NCBI RefSeq assembly: GCF_000005505.3 | Contig: NC_016133.3 | Location: forward strand, 6,324,001 to 6,388,000 | Length of the DNA: 64,000 bases | Reading direction: 5' to 3' | Source of the DNA: Brachypodium distachyon | Taxonomy: Eukaryota > Streptophyta > Magnoliopsida > Poales > Poaceae | Part shown: one piece after another, positions 47,350-58,115 of the stretch | How the letters are laid out: each line of letters opens with the position of its first letter | Position numbering within the stretch: the stretch's first letter is position 1 | Made by a program: the position numbers and the translations under genes | The notes under the pieces: model-generated | The model's database searches: none | What the model saw: only the letters and a program-made list of their open reading frames with translations | Told to the model about the DNA's origin: nothing

Positions 47350-47582
47350 CCGGGAGCGCGCGCTCCGCCGCGCCGTTAACTAAAAAGACTATAACCTTAA
47401 TAATAGACAAATAAACATCCAACCATAGCAAACAAAAAAAAACTGTCACCTCATACTACAAATTATACACACAAAAACACCACCCACATCAACATACATA
47501 ACCTTAATAATAGACAAGTAAACAACCAACATTTACAATCGCTACAATCCAACGGCGCAGCGAAGCGCGCGTCTCAAGCTAG
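47350..47582 (+). mobile_element. Helitron-like terminus with an inverted partner
   Basis: The right end AACGGCGCAGCGAAGCGCGC then GTCTCAAG and CTAG followed by T (CTAG at 47579-47582) has the stem plus CTAG^T layout of plant Helitron 3' ends. An inverted, degenerate relative (AACGGCGCGGCGGAGCGCGC on minus) sits at about 47353-47383. Between them AACCTTAATAATAGACAA occurs twice in direct orientation (about 47391 and 47503). Confidence 0.45.
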
Positions 47583-47752
47583 TACATGCAATGTCTGGCG
47601 TATCCAAAAGCCACACGGTGACCCGAAGAAAGCGATGAAGCCGCCCTTGTAATATTATGGGCGTCAACATTGAAAGAGCGTTTCTCAAACTCAAAATTAC
47701 GTTCAGGGCTCGATGGGCTCCATCAGGTGCCCGTTATGTTCGTTAGGCTGTA

Positions 47753-47863
47753 CTCTCTCCGTCCCATATTAACTGCCGAAATATTACATGTACGTATCTA
47801 GATGTCTATAAATACGTTCATATTTAGATAAATTCGAGTCACTGAGATATGGGACGGAGGGAG
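47753..47863. mobile_element. Stowaway MITE, 111 bp
   Basis: TA target copies at 47751-47752 and 47864-47865. Ends CTCTCCGTCCCATATTAA and, read backwards, CTCCCTCCGTCCCATATCT. Well-preserved, so probably recent. Confidence 0.92.
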
Positions 47864-48436
47864 TATTTCTCACGGCCCATTATGTGTTCGTTCTGTATTT
47901 CTCACTGCGAAAGGTAACATGACCCAAGACATTCAGAGGTTCACTCTACATTTTGCATATGGCACAAATCTGGCTTGTGCTAATTTGAACATCTCAGATA
48001 TGGCACAACAACATTGTTCGCATGGCACAAATTTGTACTGCTGACTCTTTCTTCTTGTGTAAAAGAGTGTAAATGTTCTGACCGATTGTTTCAAACATCC
48101 AACAGAACTACGTGAGCGCATTATGTATCAGAACCTGATATGCTATGAAGCTCCTAGAGTGCATGCAAATCATTTATGTATCTGAATCTGATATCTATTC
48201 AGATTGGAACAGAATATACTTAGCGAGGAGAAACAGAGATGTAATTGACAGAAGAGATTAGACCAAGTAACTGATCAAATTCGCACACATGATGCATTGA
48301 AATCCCTGTACAGTTTCCCCCCTTGTACGGAGTAGATGCAAATACAGAACTGCTGTTAGTTCCGTCGGGGGAAAAAACCCAATGGTATCATGCGAATTGT
48401 AAAGACTAAAGACAAAGCACTGTCACCTGGATTCGA

Positions 48437-49638
48437 TTAAACCATCACAAACTCCTCGTTCTCGTCGTGGTCAACCATCACAAACTCTTCATCGGCGCCG
48501 GCGGTCCCATCAAGAAAAAAACCCGTCAGAAGAAATTCTTCATAGGCGGCGGCGGAGCACGAGTCTGGGTCGCCGTGGTCGTCGGAGCCACTCTCACAAT
48601 CGTCAGGTCCCGAGTCGGAGCCATCGCCATCGGACTCTGATTCACAGCCGTCGTCATCGGAGCCCGACTCACAGTCGTCGGAGCCTGACTCGTCGTCGTC
48701 GGAGTCTGAATCCTCATGGATGAGCGGGTTGAACCGGCTGTGAGTTCCGAAGCCATCGCCGAGGAACCGCGTCAGGAACTTGAGCTGGGCTCGCCTGGCC
48801 CATCTGGGAGCCTCGAGCAGGCAGCCCCCGCTCGTCGACGTCGTGCTCGTCCGCAGCATCGCCTTCCTCGGGCGCCCGCGGGCTCCGTGCTTCATCATGT
48901 CGTCAATCTGCGCGAACAGGCGTGTCTGCTTGGCGTGTGCCTTCTTGTCCACGCCACGGCCTCTCGCCTCGGCGGCCAGGATCGACACTTTGGTCTTGAG
49001 AGCATGTACGTCCTCGGCCGAGGAGGAGGATGCAATCTCCGTCAGATTGCGCTCGGCGCACACGGCCAACGCCTCGGCGGCGGTCAAGAGCACGGCGGGG
49101 TCGTCGGAATCGAGGAGCTCGGTGAGGCCACGCCACGGGGTCATGGACGACGACGGCGTGTAGGCGACGGTGGCGGCCAGCAGCGCCCACGCGGACACGG
49201 CGGAGATCAGGACCTCAGAGGAGCCCGTCGCGGTGGTTCCCGCGAGCTTGTTGATGACACCGTGGATGGCGCCCATGGCCGGATTCGCGTCCCACGGCCA
49301 GCGCGCGCAGGCGAAGGCGACGGCGGCGAGGCAGTCGATGGCGGCCACCGCGGTCGCCGCCTCTGAAGGCGAGATGGACAGTGCCGCCACCGCGCCCGTG
49401 AGGCCCCGGTGCGCAACGCCATCGATTCGACGGGGTCGAGGCCCCTCTTGAGGATGCCGACGAGGCCCTGCAGGCCGGCCTCCCGCACGGCGTGCCGCTT
49501 CTCGTGGAGCATGTCGATGCACCTGCTGATGTCGTCTTCCTTGCGGCATCGGCGGTAAACCGGGAACAGCGGGTACGTGTCGTTCTCGTGGGCGGCGGCG
49601 GACGGAGGGGGACGAGAGCTCAGCCGGGTGCGCGTCAT
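48437..49638 (-). pseudogene. IFRD-family gene with internal deletion and frameshift
   Basis: Two frames together give a protein of the interferon-related developmental regulator family. The first runs from ATG 49638 to about 49410 (ISRCIDMLHEKRHAVREAGL, VGILKRGLDPVE). The second runs from about 49430 to the stop at 48437 (AAIDCLAAVAFACARW, ISAVSAWALLAATV, EALAVCAERNLTE, then the C-terminal motif AQLKFLTRFLGDGFGTH). Compared with the copy at 58 kb, about 60 residues between the two parts are missing and the frame changes there; the junction is too short for an intron. Translation could still start from a downstream ATG in the second frame. The tail is a very acidic Ser/Asp repeat (GSDDCES units) absent from the other copy. 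Family role: transcriptional co-regulator. Confidence 0.75.
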
Positions 49639-50261
49639 CTCGTCAGATCGATGGAGGTCGGCTCGGCCGTGCGTGGATCAGATTCGTACGCCGGCGAGAA
49701 GGGGAGAAGTATTCGAGGACGGCGAGGGATGAGAGATTGAGAAATGAGAATGGGAGAAGTATTTGAGGGCATCGAGCGGACGAGAAATTGGGCCGGGCCG
49801 GATTTACAATAGCCGAGGGGTGTTCCGGCTACAAATTGGGCCCAGCAGAGCCTGTATGCAATCTTCGGTTCACTCCACTCCATCTGCCTCTCGTAAGTCT
49901 GCGTGGGTGGCTGAGTAGAATTCCCTCCAGATCGAAGGAAATTGGAGACGATCCTCTGAATTGTCTCGTGATTGGGTTAGAAAGTTCAGGACCATAGTTT
50001 CCGGCTTCAATTTTTCAGTTCTTGAAGCGCGGACAGAAACAGTGTATGGAGCCTTGCGGCCTTGCTGATAATAAATGGCATCAGCGTTTTGCGGAACTAT
50101 ACTATACGAGTACAAGCACTGGCGGGGGCGGAGACAGCTCAGACAGGCCAGGGGCAGGCCGGGCTGCTGCCTGGGGCGTAGATTTTCTTTTCCTTTTGTA
50201 GTTTTGTGATTTGATGATTTCGTCCGGGTTTTACTTGGTAATTTTACTATGCTAAAAAAAA

Positions 50262-50325
50262 CTCTTTCCGTCTCATAATTTTTGTCGTTGTTTAAGTACA
50301 AGTTTACATTATGAAATGGAGCGAG
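50262..50325. mobile_element. Very short Stowaway-type element, 64 bp
   Basis: Ends CTCTTTCCGTCTCATAATTT and, read backwards, CTCGCTCCATTTCATAATG. It lies inside a segment bounded by a 17-bp direct repeat (50232-50248 and 50326-50342). Confidence 0.6.
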
Positions 50326-51265
50326 TACTTGGTAATTTTACTGATTTTTTGTTGAGATCAAGGCGGTCGATATCCATCGCTCTATTAAAAAAATGGACAC
50401 CGTTTGTAAGGAAAATTGGATTTAAAAACCATACAATGCCTGAATTATTCTAGGGAAGCGTTCAAAAAAACCTGATTACAAGGAAACACAGAGCTTACAC
50501 CGAAAAAAAAGTTGCAACGGTCAAAGCGAACCTCCTCTCGCTACAACGACGCCAAACAAAGAAACAGATCCTAACGCCAGAAGAACGTAGCCAGAACTGT
50601 GCTTCGACGGCCGGAGGGAGGAAAACGCTGCCCTGACATGCATTAGTTGTGCCTGTGTTTCAGAAAAGATGATCCATATTCTGCAATAACCGAAATTTCT
50701 TGACGATCTTTGAGGATATATATCTTTCACACGTCAGTGGTGGATAAAACGGTACCGCATATCTCTTGGTTTCTTTTGATCTTAACCTATCTTTATTTGG
50801 GAAGGGCTTAAACTCTTCCTTTTCAAAAAATCATAGTTTGCATTATCTGAAATGAGAAAGCAGCTAATGTTTAAAATTTCAGTCAAGATTTAAAGGGTAC
50901 CTAACATGTAAAGTAAAAAAGTTATTGTCAAGCTTGCTAAGATAGCGGAACAATTATATGTGCGTTCCAAAAGAACCAGAATTGTTTGTGCCGAGTCAAT
51001 GGTTAGTGATCTTAGTGATCTACTAGACGATTGACCACATGATCAAAGAGTAATTCTTGATCAAACTCTTGTCTAACGAAACTTAAAACATCTTATATTA
51101 TGGAAAAAACTTAATACGTCTTATATTATGGAACGGAAAGAGTAATTCTTTAACATTGTAGGATATCAGAAACACAAACAATCGATTTTAAATTGCGACA
51201 TAACTCGTTAAAAAAAACTTTATCAACAATACCAAAGGTTACAATTCCCCATGTATTGTTAAATA

Positions 51266-51359
51266 CTCCCTCCGATTCATAAAAAGTGTCGTCCATTTTG
51301 TACTAAGTAACTACAATTTTTGTATTTTGTGGTTGACACTTTTTATGGATCGGATGGAG
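51266..51359. mobile_element. Stowaway MITE, 94 bp
   Basis: TA on both sides (51264-51265, 51360-51361). Ends CTCCCTCCGATTCATAAAAA and, read backwards, CTCCATCCGATCCATAAAAA. Almost perfectly foldback. Confidence 0.9.
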
Positions 51360-51769
51360 TAGAACATAGTATGGCTAGCAAGCCTACACCAAAGAATATG
51401 TAAAAACTTAACCAGCAGCCAAAGTAAGGGAAAAAATAACACCAATGCCGGCCGCAACAAAATTTTGCCTTTACGCAGAGAAGAATACTTCATTCTTTCT
51501 TTGCCATGCAAATTGTAACATATTTAAAAAATAATTGTCAAGCTTGCTAAAGAAAGAGAAACAGCTATATGTGCACTTCGAAAAAGGCCAAAGTTGTTTG
51601 CGCCGAGTTAGCCTCAGTTTCGCATTTGCTGAGCTACGCTGAACTTATATTATAATCTGTTGTGGAAAAATACACACGAAAGTAGGAAAAAAAAAAGGTT
51701 CGCCAAACACAAAAATAGTGAAAAGCGAGTGAGAAAAACAGAATTATGAGAATCCACCACAATGCCAAA

Positions 51770-52200
51770 CGCAGCCTTAGTGGGCCAATGATTCAGAGGA
51801 TGGACCATATGACCAAGGAACAACACGGCGCTAGACCTCTTGTCAACAATTGCGAATAAGAATGGCCGATCTGCCACGAAATCCACCGGCCGTGGTGGTG
51901 CGCTTTCAACAAGAGCACTACCATCTAAGCCTATGTCTGTGGCGGCAGCGGCCACAGTGCCTAGCTCGTCCACCTCCACGGTGGCCTTATGGTACAACCC
52001 GTGATGACGAGTACATCCCGACCGCACACCATGCTTGAGAACTCGAACGTGAACTTGAACTTGGGGACCATGAACCGCCCCACCGGAACCTTTGCCGCCG
52101 GAGTGTGATTCTTGATGAACCGCACGGCCGACCTTTGTCGCCGAGTGTGGTTCTTGATGAACCGCACGGCCTGAACGTGAACTTGAACCTGAGTCAAATT
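51770..52200 (-). pseudogene. Serpin C-terminal pseudogene
   Basis: Minus strand. [20 protein letters not shown] then [10 protein letters not shown], a gap where the helix F/sheet part should be, then in another frame [20 protein letters not shown], the reactive-loop hinge. The proximal serpin signature follows, including [17 protein letters not shown] and [15 protein letters not shown]. Plant serpins inhibit proteases by this loop. A short internal duplication (VRFIKNHT twice), a deletion, a frame change and a missing stop after the signature show that it is not functional. Confidence 0.85.
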
Positions 52201-52512
52201 GTCTCAGTCAGCCTGAAACCAGGTGTGTAGGCGGTTTTACTTGAATCCTTATCGGTGCCACCCCCCCCCCCCCGCTCTTTCGGACGCCACGTTGGCCCTT
52301 AAAACTGTGGTCCCGTTTGTAAGAAATCAAGCAAAACCGCTAAACCACTCGCTTTCGAGATGACTGAGACAACTTGACTCAAAAAGTATGGTTCTGCGGA
52401 TGGTTTTTCATTAACTGTCGTTCAACGACACGACTGCCCCAAAAACTGTGATTTTGTGAAACTTACTTTTATTTTTTTCGTGCAAAGGAATTCCAAAACT
52501 AGGTCTAAGGAT

Positions 52513-52898
52513 TGCACATAAAATCCTGCATAAGTCGAACTTCTCCAAGTTAGACCAAATTTTATAAAAAAACCGTATTAATATGTAAAATATCAAATAA
52601 GTATATCATGGAGACGAATAGAACATTTATATTTAGGAACCGAGAGAGTAGAAAAAATCTATTCCTATAGTTTGTTATCATTTTTTCTATTAACCGATGA
52701 GGGACTTAAACTATGATAGTTGCGTTGTTTTTTCTTTTTTTATAAATGGGTGTGATTTGGTCTCTTCTGTTCTGTCGTTCTTGTCGTTTGGTTTTTTTTT
52801 AATATGAACCCTAGTTTAGGATTTTTTTCAACCTAGCTAATTGTGCGTATACAGGTTGAGCGCTACTGTTCATCCTTGAAGTTTTGTGTTTACATATA
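52513..52898. repeat. Direct repeat, left copy (~386 bp)
   Basis: Matches 57303-57811 throughout in the same orientation, including TAGTTTGTTATCATTTTT, TTGGTCTCTTCTGTTCTG and CAACCTAGCTAATTGTGCGT then ATACAGGTTGAG. It lacks the Stowaway element present in the right copy. Confidence 0.9.
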
Positions 52899-53990
52899 CG
52901 GAAAATCTATTTTCCTGCCGTACGACATCTGCCCTTACGCGCGGACGCGCTACGCGCCGTCTGATCTCCACCAAAGTTATTTCACCCGTCTCCTTCCCCC
53001 ATATCTTTCTACCTTTCATCTCTTTCTTCCTTCCTATGCGGTATGACTAGGCTAGAGGAAATCCCGCTTGCGGCCATTTCTTCTTCTCCCCAATGCCTTT
53101 CCTGCCTGTTGCAACCTTCACCCACATCTCCTCTGCCCTCAATCTCACCAGCCGCCATATCCCTTGGTGCTGCACTCCAAGAGGAGCATACGGAGGCCGA
53201 AGCGGAGGAGCTGGCGCACGGCTGCGAGACCTGCGCTGCGAGGCGGCACCACCAACAAGGACGGAGGCAACGGAGCACCGCGCTACGACACGTGGGTGGA
53301 GCGGGTCTGGGAACACGGCCGTCCTCGCGGCAGAGGAAGCAATGTGCCGGCAACGAGGTGGTCGCAGCTAGCGGCGGCTGTCTCGAGAGCACGCGCGCAC
53401 AGGGACGGCACCTACGGTCGCATGCTAAGAGGCGAGGATGTGGTTGTGGAAGACGGCCTCGACCAATGAAGGTGCTGTTGCGTGGTGCTCTTCTTCTAAA
53501 GTGAAGCATCAGTATGCACATGCAGATGTTGGGGGCATGGTGTTCGACAAAATGCCTTGGGGAAATTCTTCACGTGCGACTTACCGCCCTTCAAGCAATG
53601 GGGACTTATCCCCCATGGGGTTACAAGCTATGGTGTTGGATTTGCATCATGTGCTAGGCATTCTTCCACATACTGAATTGTGATGGTTCAATGATGAAAG
53701 AGACCTTGGAAAGTGTCAAAAAGCTTGAAGATCAAATTAAGCAGTTGTTGTTTGCTCGCGCGCTGGTGAGGAGGCGGACCTTGACGACGTGCTGGTGCTC
53801 ACTTACTCCTTCGGCACCATGTGGCTCCCGAAGGTCATCTTGATCATGCATCGGAGCCTCATCACAAGCATCACACAACCGGTGATTTCTTGTTGCGATG
53901 CTTCAATTCCACTCCAATGGAACATTCGATCTTACTCTGATTTGCTTGATCATCACCATTTGTCATCAATCAAGTAGAGTTTTACAATGT
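52899..53990 (+). other. GC-rich segment with open frames inside the repeat-bounded unit
   Basis: 53043-53504 is open for 153 codons on plus, and other frames are open too; composition is CpG-rich and no domain is recognised. Bases 53530-53980 contain further short frames. It may be the body of a non-autonomous element or a captured gene piece. Confidence 0.3.
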
Positions 53991-55822
53991 TCACTGGTTT
54001 TGTTACTTCTTGTAGTTACCAAACGGATATTGATGTAGTTACCTAGCTATCAGGTTACAATTATCACAGTTCTAGCTGTGTAGTTAACCATCAGCTGAGG
54101 GTATAATTACCAATGTAAAATTGTTGGAGTTACTCTGTTGTTTGGGTTAAAGTTACCATCAAATCACTGGCATAGTTACCATGTTGTTTGTGTAAAGTTA
54201 CCCTCATATCACTGGCATAGCTAGCAAACTTTCATGTTACAATTACCAACACGATCTGGATATAGTTACTTGGTGTCCATCTTACAATTATCACCATGTC
54301 ATTGTGGTAGTTACCAAGCTGTCGTGGTTATTGTTCCTGACATAGTATTCGCCAAACATACATAGGGTTTATCTACCGTGGAAGCTATTACTTGTGAATA
54401 GTCTAGTCTGGTAACTCACATCTTTATCGGTTGATAACTTATGAGCTTGTAAGAAGAGTTCTAGAATATGTCTAAGTGAGAAGACGTGGGTTTGTAATTG
54501 GTAACTATGTTTTGAATAGTACGATAACTCATGTCCACCGGTCTGGTAACTTTCAAGGCTAAGCAAATATCTTCAAAACATGACCAATTGAGGTCAAAAT
54601 TTTAGGTTGATAACTACCTGTAAATAGTTGGGTAACTCATATTGTCACTGCCTGATAACTTCAAGATTTGGAAAAAATGTCTCGCAAACTTCCTTAGTGA
54701 AATTATAGTTTCTTGGTTGATAAATATTTGCGAATAGTCTGGTAACTTACATGGTATTGGTGAGGTAACTTCTAAACTCAGAAAAAGTAACCAAAACATG
54801 TCTAGCTAGATCTAGCGTCGAAGCAAATCATAAATAACCTGATAACTCACATAGTATATACCGATAACTCACCTATTATTGGTTGATAACTGCAAAGCTC
54901 TAAAAACGTTGAAACACCCCCAGTGATTATAGTTTTCAAGCCGATAACTAATAGTGAGGTCCGGTAACTCACGTGCTTATGGTTGGTAACTTTAAACTTG
55001 AAGAAAAGGTTGGTAAAACAAATCCAACTGTGATCTTGTTTTGAAGCTCAGGTATACGGCTTTAGCTACACAACTTTTAAACCTTTCCATTTAGCATGTG
55101 TTTATGCTGCAGGGCCCCTCTCTCACTTCATTTGCATGCATGCACTCAACAGCTAGTTTCTTGTTGTGCACATGGTCTTGCGGGAACGGCTCGGGCTCGC
55201 CCTGCGCATGGCAGAACCCTCAGGCTCACAGGGAAAAAACAGGGTGGGATTGGGATACGTAAGGTAGATATGTTAAATGTCGTACATCAGTTACATAGTC
55301 CAGTCCATTAACTTGTACTAAATTCAAAACACTTATTATAAATCGGAGGGAGTAGTTACCAAGTAAGATCTAGTGTTTTGAACTCAATAACTACACTTGA
55401 AAATACTTGGTAACTGGTATATTTTCTCGTTGGCAACTTCCGAGTTTGAAGAAATTTACCGAAACACATACTGTATCTACTTGTGAATAATCTGGTCTGG
55501 TAACTCATATATTATAGGTTGGTAACTTATGATCTCAAATGAATTCGCCAAAGCATCTAGTTTTGAGCCGATGAATAAGTGTGAATGGTTAGCTAACTCG
55601 ATCAATTTATGTATGGGTAGATAACTTCTGAACTTGAAGAAAGTGGCCTAGAACCATACCCAAGTGAATTCTCCATTCATTTAGATTACAGTTACCATAA
55701 TGAAACTCACATACTTATCCAACCGTTAAAGTTACAATTACCATAAAGGCACTCATTTAGTTATCCAAACGTTTAGGTTACAGTTACCATCATGACACTG
55801 ACGTAGTTATTCAGTCGTTTAG
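53990..55822. repeat. GTTACC/GGTAACT-rich degenerate tandem array, left part
   Basis: Two repeat styles. About 53990-54340 and 55680-55822 have units of about 45-55 bp built on GTAGTTATCCA(G/A)TCGTTTAG...ACAGTTACCAT. About 54360-55680 has units of about 100-115 bp built on TCTGGTAACTCACAT...GGTTGATAACTTNTGA...GAAAAAGT...AAACATGTC. No coding frames survive. Confidence 0.8.
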
Positions 55823-56652
55823 TGTCGGGGGGATGACCCCGGGTAGGGTCATGGCGACACAACTCTAGCTGAGATAACGGAGGCAAAGCCGGCATAGCAA
55901 CGTATGCCGGCATCATAAAGTTAAACTAACAATAAGCCAGCATCCCGGGCGTATGCCGGCATAGTTTTCTTATCTTGTAAGTTTGCAGGATAAGGACGAG
56001 CCCCCTTGACCTCGGCGGTGCCGAGATCCTTCAACGGTCTTATCCTGACCACGCGGTGCAAAGTAAATGAACGCCATCATCATCACATAAAAGCAGTTAG
56101 CGCCTGCGTACCGGTGTCAGGTGACCACGCTAGAGAAGCACCGAAAGAGAATCTATGACGGAAGTCGGCAGAGGATAGCTGTACCCGTTGCAGGCTAGCA
56201 GGGAAAAGTAAAGTTGTCATGTCCCCTGCGGTACTGCCTGGAGGGAACCGAGCCGCGTGCCCGGCGCGGCCCAAGGAAGGTGACGTTAGACTCAGCCCGC
56301 ATGTCAGTGTGACATGCCTGGCCCTTAAATAGAGCACTACACCTCCCTGGAGAGGGGACGGAGCACTTAGACATTTTAGGGTTTCCCCTTCTTCTTCTTC
56401 TTCTTCTTCTTCTTCTTGCTCAAGAATACAGCTCAAGGAGCGACATTGTAGAGTTTGCCTATCTCGGCTAATACAACAAAGCAGGAGTAGGAGTCTTACC
56501 TCGACAAGAGGGCTCCGAACCTGGTTAAATCTGTGTGTTCTTGTGTGAATCGTGCGTGTTCTTCTTCACGTCCTCCCTCCTCCGGGTCCTCATTCGTCCA
56601 TCGGCCCCAAGTTAACCCATCCTATGGCATCTGTCGTGACACCACCACGACA
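55823..56652. mobile_element. Solo LTR, 830 bp
   Basis: Begins TGTCGGGGGGATGACCCC and ends CACCACCACGACA, with an exact 5-bp target duplication TTTAG at 55818-55822 and 56653-56657. Internal features: CTTAAATAGAGC as a possible TATA region (about 56330), a (CTT)n run (about 56388-56417), and no gag/pol. The inverted termini TGTCG...CGACA agree. It interrupts the GTTACC-rich array. Confidence 0.95.
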
Positions 56653-56657
56653 TTTAG

Positions 56658-57260
56658 TTTGCAGTTATCATCATGACTCTCATGTATTTATCCAGTCGTT
56701 TAGGTTACAGTTACCATCTTGACAGTCATGTAGTTATCCAGTCATTTATGTTACAGTTATCATCATGACACACAATAGTTATCTAGTCATTTAGATTATT
56801 AAAGTTACCATCGTGACACTCATATAGTTATCCAGTCGTTTAGTTTATAATATTCATCGTGTCAATAATATACTATCCAACTATCTAAGCTTCAATTACC
56901 ACCATATTATTAACATAGTTATTCAGATTTTGGGTGAAAGTTACCATCTATATCATAGCAGTGATGTAGTTAACTAGGTTTCGTGTTACAATTACTAATG
57001 GATTGTTACTAATGTGGTACTGATCTAGTTTCTCAACATAGCACTATGTAGTTAACAGATTATCCATGTTACTGTTCAGGACCATGGCATCATTGTAGTT
57101 ATCAAGATATCCAAGTTATCTTGGTGTTCGAACGTTGATCTAATATAGTTTTTGAAGCGGGTAACTACTTGTGCCAAGGTCTGCTAACTCACGTCTTAGT
57201 GCTTGGTAACTTTTGAGCTCGAAAAAAGTTGTCGAAACATACCCAAGTGAGATCTTGTTT
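56658..57260. repeat. GTTACC-rich array, right part
   Basis: Continuation of the array split by the solo LTR: repeated ATAGTTATCCAGTCGTTTAG and ACAGTTACCATCATGACACT, ending with one longer unit (about 57150-57260). Confidence 0.8.
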
Positions 57261-57302
57261 TGAAGCCCTCATTGTCACTAACTCAACGGTGAAAACGGAT
57301 CG

Positions 57303-57811
57303 TAAATCCTGCATAAGTCAAACTTCTTCAAGTTTGACCAAATTTGTAAAAAAACGTATTAATATGTACAATATGAAATGAGTATATGATGAAAATGAAT
57401 AGAACCATTTATATTTAGTGACGGAGAGAGTATAAAAAATATATATTGCTATAGTTTGTTATCATTTTTCCGTTAATCGGAGAGGGATTTAAACTGCGAT
57501 AGTTTTTTTTAATATTGTTTTAAATGGGTGTGGTTTGGTCTCTTCTGTTCTGTTGTTCTTGGTCGATACCGTTCGGTTTGGTGTGGGCCTGGGTTAGGTT
57601 TTTTCTACTCACTCCATCACATATTAAGTGACTCAAATTTGTCCAAATATGGATATATCTATGTCTAAAATGCGTATAGATACATGTAATAGAAAGTTAC
57701 TTAATATGGAACGGAGGGAGTATATGAATCGTAGTTTAGTTTTCAACCTAGCTAATTGTGCGTATACAGGTTGAGTGCTACTGTTCAGTGTTGAAATTTT
57801 GTGTTTACATA
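57303..57811. repeat. Direct repeat, right copy
   Basis: Same sequence and orientation as 52513-52898, starting at AAATCCTGCATAAGTC and ending near TTTTGTGTTTACAT, but enlarged by a Stowaway insertion. Confidence 0.9.
57608..57720. mobile_element. Stowaway MITE, 113 bp, inside the right direct repeat
   Basis: TA target copies at 57606-57607 and 57721-57722. Ends CTCACTCCATCACATATTAA and, read backwards, CTCCCTCCGTTCCATATTAA. The left direct repeat has the empty TA site. Confidence 0.93.
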
Positions 57812-58115
57812 GATACTCCGAAATGAATGAGTGTGAACTTAAAATTTGCTGTGTCTACAGAACTCACTGTACTAACACAGTACTCCCTGGGCGACACTTT
57901 ATATGCATCGGAGCTAGTACAATATACTTGTTTTCTCTGGAGTTTCGACCACAATGTAAATTGTAAAATGTTCCAAAAATAACGTGGTGCCAGCAAAAGT
58001 AACTTGAATAAGCAATCTAAATCCTCCCCGAATTACTAGGTACTAGTACTCTTCCTCTCCCATCCAATGTCACGAATCACGATCAGTGAAGTAACTAAAG
58101 AAATTAAACCATGGA

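Larger units (their letters stand above)
49639..51769. other. Intergenic with small MITEs; no gene
   Basis: Promoter side of the first IFRD gene, then AT-rich DNA. Contains the two short Stowaway-type elements listed separately. No ORF with a recognised domain. Confidence 0.55.

Noticed and set aside
49788..50301. Short ORFs around the IFRD promoter
   Set aside because: No motifs, overlapping frames and a low-complexity context.
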